A stretch of DNA of 50,929 bases, taken from the NCBI GenBank assembly GCA_030039035.1, contig JASHQQ010000204.1, forward strand, positions 1 to 50,929. Direction: 5' to 3'. Every line of letters begins with the position of its first letter. Position 1 is the first letter of the stretch. The notes beneath the pieces were generated by a model, which worked only from the letters and a program-made list of their open reading frames with translations, was not told where the DNA came from and searched no databases. The stretch is from Acidobacteriaceae bacterium. GTDB taxonomy: Bacteria; Acidobacteriota; Terriglobia; Terriglobales; Acidobacteriaceae. Shown one piece after another: positions 46,001 to 50,929 of this stretch. A program made the translations under genes and the position numbers.

Positions 46001-46366
46001 ATGGATCCTCGCGACGAAATCGATCCCGGGCAGTTCGCAATGCTGACCGGAACATTTCGCGATCAGCTTCTGCACTGTCTGGAAGAGTGCGCGCGTGGAC
46101 GGCGCGGCCTGTTTACAATCGACCCGACTGGCGAAGAGAGTCCTGTGTGGCCTGAAGCCGAGCGCCTGCGCGAGCTTGCCGTGGCGATGCAACCGGTTCT
46201 CTCGCAGGCCGGCGAGCGCGACGCGCTTTGCGACGAGTTTCTCGATCTGTGCACCATCCATGGCGAGAGCGATCCCGGCGAGCGCAAGCTGGCGCGCGCC
46301 TTTCTCGAACGGATCGGGAAGGGTGAGGTGGGCGCGCCGGCGGAAGGCGGGAAGAAACCGTGGTAA
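46001..46366 (+). CDS. Small conserved-looking hypothetical protein
   Basis: A 121-residue acidic protein without signal or membrane helix. The N-terminus reads M-D-P-R-D-E-I-D-P-G-Q-F-A and the central part contains L-L-H-C-L-E-E-C-A-R-G-R-R-G-L-F, followed by mostly helical segments. I recognise no family. It starts 47 bases after the peptidase stop, and its stop overlaps the next start as TAATG, so it is read together with the following membrane protein gene. Confidence 0.6.
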   Translation: MDPRDEIDPGQFAMLTGTFRDQLLHCLEECARGRRGLFTIDPTGEESPVWPEAERLRELAVAMQPVLSQAGERDALCDEFLDLCTIHGESDPGERKLARAFLERIGKGEVGAPAEGGKKPW

Positions 46367-46749
46367 TGCTGCGGACCTTTCTGGCGCTGCTGGCAGGATT
46401 TCTCACGATTGCCGTATTGGTAGGAGCGGTCACAGTACTGCTTATGCGGTTCTCGCCACAATGGGTCGGCGAGCAGGGGAATCCGCGGCCGTCTTATATC
46501 GCATTCAACCTGGTCTACTCATTTTTGGCGGCGACTGCCGGCGGCTACGTCACGGCCCTCATGCCTTCGGCCAATCCGCTCATCCTGGTGCTGGCGCTGG
46601 CCATCATCGTGCTCGTGTTGGCCGCGCTCAGCGCTCTGCAATCGCGGGGCAAGCAACCCGTCTGGTACCAGCTCACGCTGGTTGCCATCACGCCCTTGGG
46701 CGTGATGACAGGAGGGCTGCTGCGCATGTGGGTGCTGGGGATTCTGTAA
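46366..46749 (+). CDS. Small four-helix membrane protein
   Basis: A 127-residue protein with four hydrophobic segments (about 2-24, 45-65, 70-87 and 105-124) and short charged loops; no family recognised. The ATG overlaps the preceding stop (TAATG), which suggests translational coupling. A GTG at 46360 would add two residues. The close pairing hints that the two small proteins work together at the membrane. Confidence 0.6.
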   Translation: MLRTFLALLAGFLTIAVLVGAVTVLLMRFSPQWVGEQGNPRPSYIAFNLVYSFLAATAGGYVTALMPSANPLILVLALAIIVLVLAALSALQSRGKQPVWYQLTLVAITPLGVMTGGLLRMWVLGIL

Positions 46750-46850
46750 CGCGGAATCGATACGGGAACCCGGCGGCGCGCCGCTCTCTCGCTTCCGGGA
46801 TCGTACCCAGTTAGGTGACACGCAGTCAGGATTGTGTCGCGAGGTGACGT

Positions 46851-47102
46851 ATGGAAATGCAGGCCCGCGCGAAGATCGGCGATAAAGGCCGGCTGGTGAT
46901 TCCGGCCACACTCCGGGAGGCTCCGGGGATGAAAGTCGGCGATTCGGTCGATCTTCGCGTGGAAGACAGCGAGCTGCGAATCTCCACGCGGCGCGCCAGG
47001 ATTCGAAAGGCGCAGGAGCGCGTGCGGCGATAGATACCGAAAGGCCTTCTGCTCCCGGAAGAGCTCATCGCGGAAAGGCGAGAGGCGGCCCGGCGCGAAT
47101 GA
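46851..47102 (+). pseudogene. VapB/AbrB-type antitoxin interrupted by an in-frame amber stop
   Basis: GAGGTGA precedes ATG 46851. The first 60 codons form a SpoVT/AbrB swapped-hairpin DNA-binding domain (I-G-D-K-G-R-L-V-I-P-A-T-L-R-E, M-K-V-G-D-S-V-D-L-R-V). Codon 61 is TAG (47031-47033). The same frame continues with I-P-K-G-L-L-L-P-E-E-L-I-A-E-R-R-E-A-A-R-R-E and ends in TGA at 47100-47102, overlapping the vapC ATG as ATGA. That tail is the normal toxin-binding C-terminus in this family, where R-Y-x-P-x-G is expected, so TAG seems to replace a Tyr codon. The truncated product would keep operator binding but lose the neutralising tail, unless the stop is read through or is a sequence error. 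Confidence 0.75.
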
Positions 47103-47494
47103 CAGGCAAAGTGAAAGCAGTGTTGGATGCGTCCGCAATTCCGGCGCTGCTTCAACAGGAGCCCGGGGCGGAAAAGCTGACCGACGACGTGCCGGAATGC
47201 GCGGTCGCCGGAGCCGTCAACATGGCCGAAGTGCAATCCGGGCTGGTTGCGAAGGGGCTCGATCCCGACGAAGCCTGGGAAGATGCGATTTCGACCGTCG
47301 ATGCGCTCGAGCCGTTTACCGGGGAGCAGGCGAAGATCGCCGGTTCACTGGTGAAGAAGACCGCGCCATCGGGATTGTCTCTGGGCGATCGGTCCTGCCT
47401 GGCTCTGGCGATTTCGCTCAAAGCCGAGGTCTACACCACGGAGCGAAGCTGGAAGAATCTGAAGCTGGGCTTGCGCGTTCACGTCATGCGGTAA
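47099..47494 (+). CDS. vapC: VapC-type PIN-domain toxin ribonuclease
   Basis: A 131-residue PIN-domain protein. Acidic active-site positions are visible: Asp in A-V-L-D-A-S-A, Glu in N-M-A-E-V-Q, Asp in S-L-G-D-R-S-C-L-A-L. The fourth position is T-T-E-R-S-W, with Glu where most members have Asp. Family members are Mg2+-dependent RNases that cleave tRNA or rRNA and are held in check by the cognate antitoxin. The gene overlaps the antitoxin reading frame by four bases (ATGA). With the antitoxin interrupted, the toxin may be attenuated, controlled by another antitoxin, or simply poorly translated because coupling is lost. Confidence 0.85.
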   Translation: MTGKVKAVLDASAIPALLQQEPGAEKLTDDVPECAVAGAVNMAEVQSGLVAKGLDPDEAWEDAISTVDALEPFTGEQAKIAGSLVKKTAPSGLSLGDRSCLALAISLKAEVYTTERSWKNLKLGLRVHVMR

Positions 47495-47553
47495 GGCACG
47501 AAGGGTTACAGGCCGCGCCTCGCTGAAACGCGGCCCGGAAATCTGCGGTCGAT

Positions 47554-48441
47554 CTACCAGCGAACGCCCAGCGTGATTGGGATCAGCTTCGTGTCCGCTG
47601 TCACTGTCGTCGTGCCCAGGCCGTTGGGCTGGGTGGTTTCGGCCGGCGTCAGCACGTCGAGATAACGCACTTCGGCGAAGAGCTTGGTCTTGCTGTCTCC
47701 GTAGAGGCCACCCAGGCGGTGAATGTATCCTCCGCCGAGGCTCCAGCCGCCCTGATTGCTGGAAAAGTGCCCGACGACCTCGTTTACCGTTCCGATACCG
47801 CAGTAATAATAGCTGCAGTATTCGGTCTCTTCCGGATCGGTAAAGTTGGTGACCTTGCGATAGAAGCCGAAACCTCCGGTCACGTAAAGATCGTTGGTTG
47901 CCTTGGGGACCAGGTCGACGACGGGATCGAGCGAGAATGACCAGATGTGCGCATCGCCGCCGTTGGCGCCGGTTTCGGCGATCAGCGCGCCGGGCAGTTT
48001 GTCATCGATGAACTGGTACTCGAGCAGTGTGGAAAATCGATCGGTGAAATGATAGCCCCCGCCCACGGTGAAGTTGCCGCCCCATGTGATGTAGGACTGT
48101 TGCGTGCCTCCCGCGGGAGGATTAGCTCCTCCACCGGCTTCGAACGTAAGATGATGGATGACTCCATGGCCGCCGCTGCTCTGGCCGCCGGCAGCGGCGC
48201 CGCTGCCGGATGACGGCTCACCTGGTGAAGCCGTATCGGAGCTCGAAGACGAGCTGTCGCTCTCGCCGGCGACAAAAGCATTGAAGAGGGAACTCGAAGG
48301 ACCGGAAATGGAGGAGGATTCGGTGCTGGAGGAGTTGTGGGTAGACTCGGATTGCGCGCACGCGGAGCCAACAGCAAATAGAACGACTGCTCCAAACAGA
48401 CTGGAGTGCCGCAGCAGCGACATCCAACGGGGAGTGGACAT
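47554..48441 (-). CDS. Outer membrane beta-barrel protein with Ser-rich linker
   Basis: A 295-residue protein with GAGG before the ATG and a signal peptide ending in S-A-C-A-Q (about residue 30). Residues about 31-92 are a Ser/Gly-rich, low-complexity linker. The rest shows alternating beta strands with aromatic residues (T-W-G-G-N-F-T-V-G-G-G-Y-H-F-T-D-R-F, L-Y-V-T-G-G-F-G-F-Y-R-K) and ends in L-G-V-R-W, a terminal aromatic typical for insertion by BamA. It resembles small eight-stranded OMP barrels. Two pairs of Cys in E-Y-C-S-Y-Y-Y-C-G may form a disulfide. Function unknown. Confidence 0.75.
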   Translation of the reverse strand: MSTPRWMSLLRHSSLFGAVVLFAVGSACAQSESTHNSSSTESSSISGPSSSLFNAFVAGESDSSSSSSDTASPGEPSSGSGAAAGGQSSGGHGVIHHLTFEAGGGANPPAGGTQQSYITWGGNFTVGGGYHFTDRFSTLLEYQFIDDKLPGALIAETGANGGDAHIWSFSLDPVVDLVPKATNDLYVTGGFGFYRKVTNFTDPEETEYCSYYYCGIGTVNEVVGHFSSNQGGWSLGGGYIHRLGGLYGDSKTKLFAEVRYLDVLTPAETTQPNGLGTTTVTADTKLIPITLGVRW

Positions 48442-48617
48442 GTCGGAACCTCGAGATTGTGGATTGGTGGTCTGTGTGCCCTCCGGAATCGTACAGATTC
48501 CGTCAGATCGTTAGACACCGGTTCCGGTCGTAAGGTTGTGGTCAAAGTCCGACAATTTCTCGCACCCAGGCGGCTGCAAATGGCTTATGGCTCATAATTT
48601 ACCGAAAAGCCGGCGCA
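48442..48617. other. Intergenic region upstream of the beta-barrel gene
   Basis: This region holds the promoter for the barrel gene and lies beyond the stop of the oxidoreductase gene at 48618. No distinct terminator or protein was found. Confidence 0.3.
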
Positions 48618-50929
48618 TCAGCCGCCGCAGCCGCAGGAGCGCGCGAAGACCTCGGCGAAGTGCAGCGCGGGCCGGTGCGCGAAATGGGCAATTTGCTCGC
48701 GGCAACTGAAGCCGTCGGCGACAATGATCGTCATGGGCCCGGCGGACTCGACGGCCGGCAGCAAGCCGTCGCCGGCGATGGCCCTGGAGACTTCGAACTT
48801 GCGCGCTTCAAATCCGAAAGGTCCGGCCATGCCGCAGCAGCCGGCCTTGATCGGCTCCACGACCGCGCCGGCCTGGCGCAGTAATGCAATCTCGTTCACC
48901 GGCCCGCCAAAGATTGCCTTGTGATGGCAGTGGCCGTGGACGAGGACATGAGCGCCCTTGAGACGGCCTGCGGCAATCTCCGGAGCATTCCCGGCGAGCC
49001 AGTCGGCCAGCAACCAGGCCTGTTGGCTGAGGCGCTCCGCGCGTTCATTCTTTGGATGGAGTTCGAGGAGTTCATCCTTGAATACGCTGGCGCAGCTCGG
49101 CTCGAGAAAGATGAAGGGCAATCCGGCGTCGATCTGTGCGCCCATCCGGTCGAGGACGCGAGCGAGATATGCGCGCGCCTGCTCGAGAAGGCCGAAGTCA
49201 TACAGCGGACGGCCGCAACAGAGATGGCCATCGGGAACTTCAACGGCAAAGCCGGCTTCGGCGAGGACTGTCCCGGCGGCGAAGAGCGGTCCGGGGTGGT
49301 AGTAGTTGTTCCATGTATCCGGCCACAGAACGACTCGCCGTCCGTTCCGTCCGGCGTTGCGCGGCAAAGCGCTCCGGCTGCGCTGAAAGCTGCTAGCGGC
49401 GAGTCGCGGCAGTTTGCGCTCCGGCGCAACTCCCGCAATGCGCTTGAGGAGCGGCGCAGTCGCGGGCCCTGTGAGCACAGCGTTGGTCAGGCGCGGCGCC
49501 AGCGAACCCCAGCGCGCCAGCTTGTCGGCAAATCCGAAAACATAATGTTGCAGCGGGTGCAGGCGTCCGTTGTAGCGATGGAAGAGGAACTCCGCCTTGT
49601 AGGCGGCCAAATCCACCTGCACCGGGCACTCGGTCTTGCAGGCCTTGCAGCCCAGGCACAGATCCAGCGCCTCATCCACGGCGCGGCTCTCAAATCCCTC
49701 CTCGCGCAGATCGCCGGCCAGCATCTCCCACAGCAGGTGCGCGCGGCCGCGCGTGGAGTGCTTCTCGTCCATCGTGGCGCGATAGCTGGGGCACATCACG
49801 CCGCTGTCGGTCTTGCGGCAGGCGCCCACGCCTACACAGCGCTCGGCGGCGCGCTCGAACGATCCGCCATCGCGGGTGAACGCGAAGAACTCTTCTGTAT
49901 CCGGCTTTGGAGACGCGCTGTTCAGGGACCCAAAGCCATCCGGCCCGAAGCGCAGCTTCTCCGCCGGGTCGTAGACACGCACGGCGTCGATCATCTTGCC
50001 GGGATTCATCCGGTTCTCCGGATCCCACAGCGCCTTGAACTCGCGAAACGCCTGCATCAGCTCCGGTCCGAACATCCTGGGCAGCAGGGCGCCTCGCGCC
50101 TGCCCGTCGCCGTGCTCCCCTGAGATCGATCCGCCGAAGTGGATCACCAGATCGGTCGCGCGGTCGATGAATTCGCGGAAATCGCGAATTCCCTTTGGCG
50201 TGCGCAGGTCGAAGTTGATGCGCAGATGAACGCAGCCCTGCCCGTAGTGTCCGTAGAGCGCGCTGCGATAGCCGTATTCCGCCATCAGTGAAAACAGGCC
50301 TCGCAGATAGCCGCCCAGCTTCTCCGGCGGAACGCCCGCATCTTCCCAGCCCTCCCAACCCTCCTCTTCGCCGGGAACAAAGACGGTTGCGCCGAGTGCC
50401 GACTCGCGCACCCGCCACACGCGCGCCGCTTCTTCGGCGTTGTAGATGCGCGCCGTGGGAGCCTCTGGCCACGACTGCGCGGCTCGCGCGAGCGCATCGG
50501 CCCTGGCTTGCGATTCCGCGGCATCCCAGGTGCCCATTTCGACCAGCAGGAATCCGTCGCCCGCGGGCAGCAGCGGCAGATCGCGCGGCGCAATGCCTTT
50601 GCGGCGCATGAATTCGAGGATCAGCCCGTCGAAGCCCTCCAGGCCGATCGGCTTGTGTTCCAGAACGCGCGGCACTGCGTCCGCGGCGGCAAACTTGTCG
50701 GCGAAAACCAGCGCGGTAAGCACGCGTTGCGGCGGGCTGGCGGTGAGATTGAGTTCGGCGGAGACGACGTTGACGCAGGTGCCTTCTGAGCCGACCAGCG
50801 CGCGCGCCACATGGAAGCCGTTCTCGGGAAGCAACTGGTCGATGTTGTAGCCGGAGACGCGGCGGGGAATGTCGGGAAACTTCTCGCGGATGAGCGGAGC
50901 GTAGCGATCGCGGATGCTCTTCAGCCCTT
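48618..50929 (-). CDS. FAD-linked oxidase fused to a 4Fe-4S/CCG domain protein (YdiJ/Dld-like), 5' part outside window
   Basis: At least 769 residues, the frame remaining open at the right window edge. The visible N-terminal portion is the end of a PCMH-type FAD domain (R-R-V-S-G-Y-N, A-L-V-G-S-E-G-T). The FAD-oxidase C-terminal domain follows with G-S-I-S-G-E-H-G-D-G and D-P-E-N-R-M-N-P-G-K. Two ferredoxin-like motifs (C-V-G-V-G-A-C-R-K and C-L-G-C-K-A-C-K-T-E-C-P-V) and two CCG segments (C-C-G-R-P-L-Y-D-F-G, C-C-G-M-A-G-P-F-G) complete the layout. Homologues oxidise D-lactate, D-2-hydroxyglutarate or glycolate and pass electrons to the respiratory chain at the membrane; the substrate here is not determined. 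The C-terminus is C-G-C-G-G. Confidence 0.9.
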   Translation of the reverse strand, partial: GLKSIRDRYAPLIREKFPDIPRRVSGYNIDQLLPENGFHVARALVGSEGTCVNVVSAELNLTASPPQRVLTALVFADKFAAADAVPRVLEHKPIGLEGFDGLILEFMRRKGIAPRDLPLLPAGDGFLLVEMGTWDAAESQARADALARAAQSWPEAPTARIYNAEEAARVWRVRESALGATVFVPGEEEGWEGWEDAGVPPEKLGGYLRGLFSLMAEYGYRSALYGHYGQGCVHLRINFDLRTPKGIRDFREFIDRATDLVIHFGGSISGEHGDGQARGALLPRMFGPELMQAFREFKALWDPENRMNPGKMIDAVRVYDPAEKLRFGPDGFGSLNSASPKPDTEEFFAFTRDGGSFERAAERCVGVGACRKTDSGVMCPSYRATMDEKHSTRGRAHLLWEMLAGDLREEGFESRAVDEALDLCLGCKACKTECPVQVDLAAYKAEFLFHRYNGRLHPLQHYVFGFADKLARWGSLAPRLTNAVLTGPATAPLLKRIAGVAPERKLPRLAASSFQRSRSALPRNAGRNGRRVVLWPDTWNNYYHPGPLFAAGTVLAEAGFAVEVPDGHLCCGRPLYDFGLLEQARAYLARVLDRMGAQIDAGLPFIFLEPSCASVFKDELLELHPKNERAERLSQQAWLLADWLAGNAPEIAAGRLKGAHVLVHGHCHHKAIFGGPVNEIALLRQAGAVVEPIKAGCCGMAGPFGFEARKFEVSRAIAGDGLLPAVESAGPMTIIVADGFSCREQIAHFAHRPALHFAEVFARSCGCGG

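Noticed and set aside
47031..47033. TAG in the antitoxin as pyrrolysine or programmed readthrough
   Set aside because: No PYLIS-like element or pyl genes are seen, the family has Tyr at this place, and pyrrolysine is not expected in such an antitoxin.

Overview
The window is GC-rich, densely coded bacterial DNA that most likely comes from an acidobacterium of the class Terriglobia. This is inferred from gene content: a PadR regulator coupled to a long MacB/FtsX permease of the acidobacterial 'ADOP' type, large secreted Ser/Thr-rich proteins, a DUF3857 protein, an EF-G-like GTPase, a GH116 glycosidase, and dispersed hairpin repeats. No rRNA, tRNA, CRISPR array, transposase or phage gene was found. 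Both edges cut genes: an FGGY (xylulokinase-like) kinase on the left and a FAD/Fe-S oxidoreductase on the right.

Layout. 0-6 kb: kinase fragment, an MHYT-GGDEF-EAL cyclic-di-GMP enzyme, and a padR-permease operon behind a perfect palindrome. 6-14 kb: a secreted TonB-domain protein, then minus-strand genes for 6-phosphogluconolactonase and glucokinase (ATGA overlap), a TolC-like protein, a beta-propeller protein and a MATE exporter. 14-21.5 kb: a secreted TolB-propeller/TPR protein with a CxxCH heme site, a TylF-like methyltransferase next to a decayed copy of the EF-G gene tail, the EF-G-like gene and an MFS transporter. 21.8-29 kb: an ankyrin protein, an SDR, and purL and purF separated by a peptidoglycan-binding-like gene. 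29-39 kb: secreted proteins, a PNGase A-like amidase, a peroxiredoxin-like gene interrupted by an in-frame TGA, and a long membrane pyrophosphatase. 39-51 kb: a nested inverted-repeat block, an HTH-TOBE regulator, a GT39-like membrane protein, a plus-strand run from GH116 to a small membrane protein, a VapBC pair with a broken antitoxin, a beta-barrel protein and the oxidoreductase.

The strongest unusual signal is at 33887-34498. An AhpC/TSA peroxiredoxin-like frame runs open on both sides of a TGA that sits exactly where the first Cys of the RGxWCPxC motif belongs, giving U-x-x-C. Directly downstream is a hairpin with 6-bp stem and AGUU loop, its loop G 18 nt after the UGA, which is the expected geometry of a bacterial SECIS element. 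I read it as a selenoprotein gene that ordinary gene calling would truncate. Next in interest are an amber stop inside the vapB antitoxin beside an intact vapC, the duplicated EF-G gene tail beside tylF, and the perfect palindrome in front of padR.
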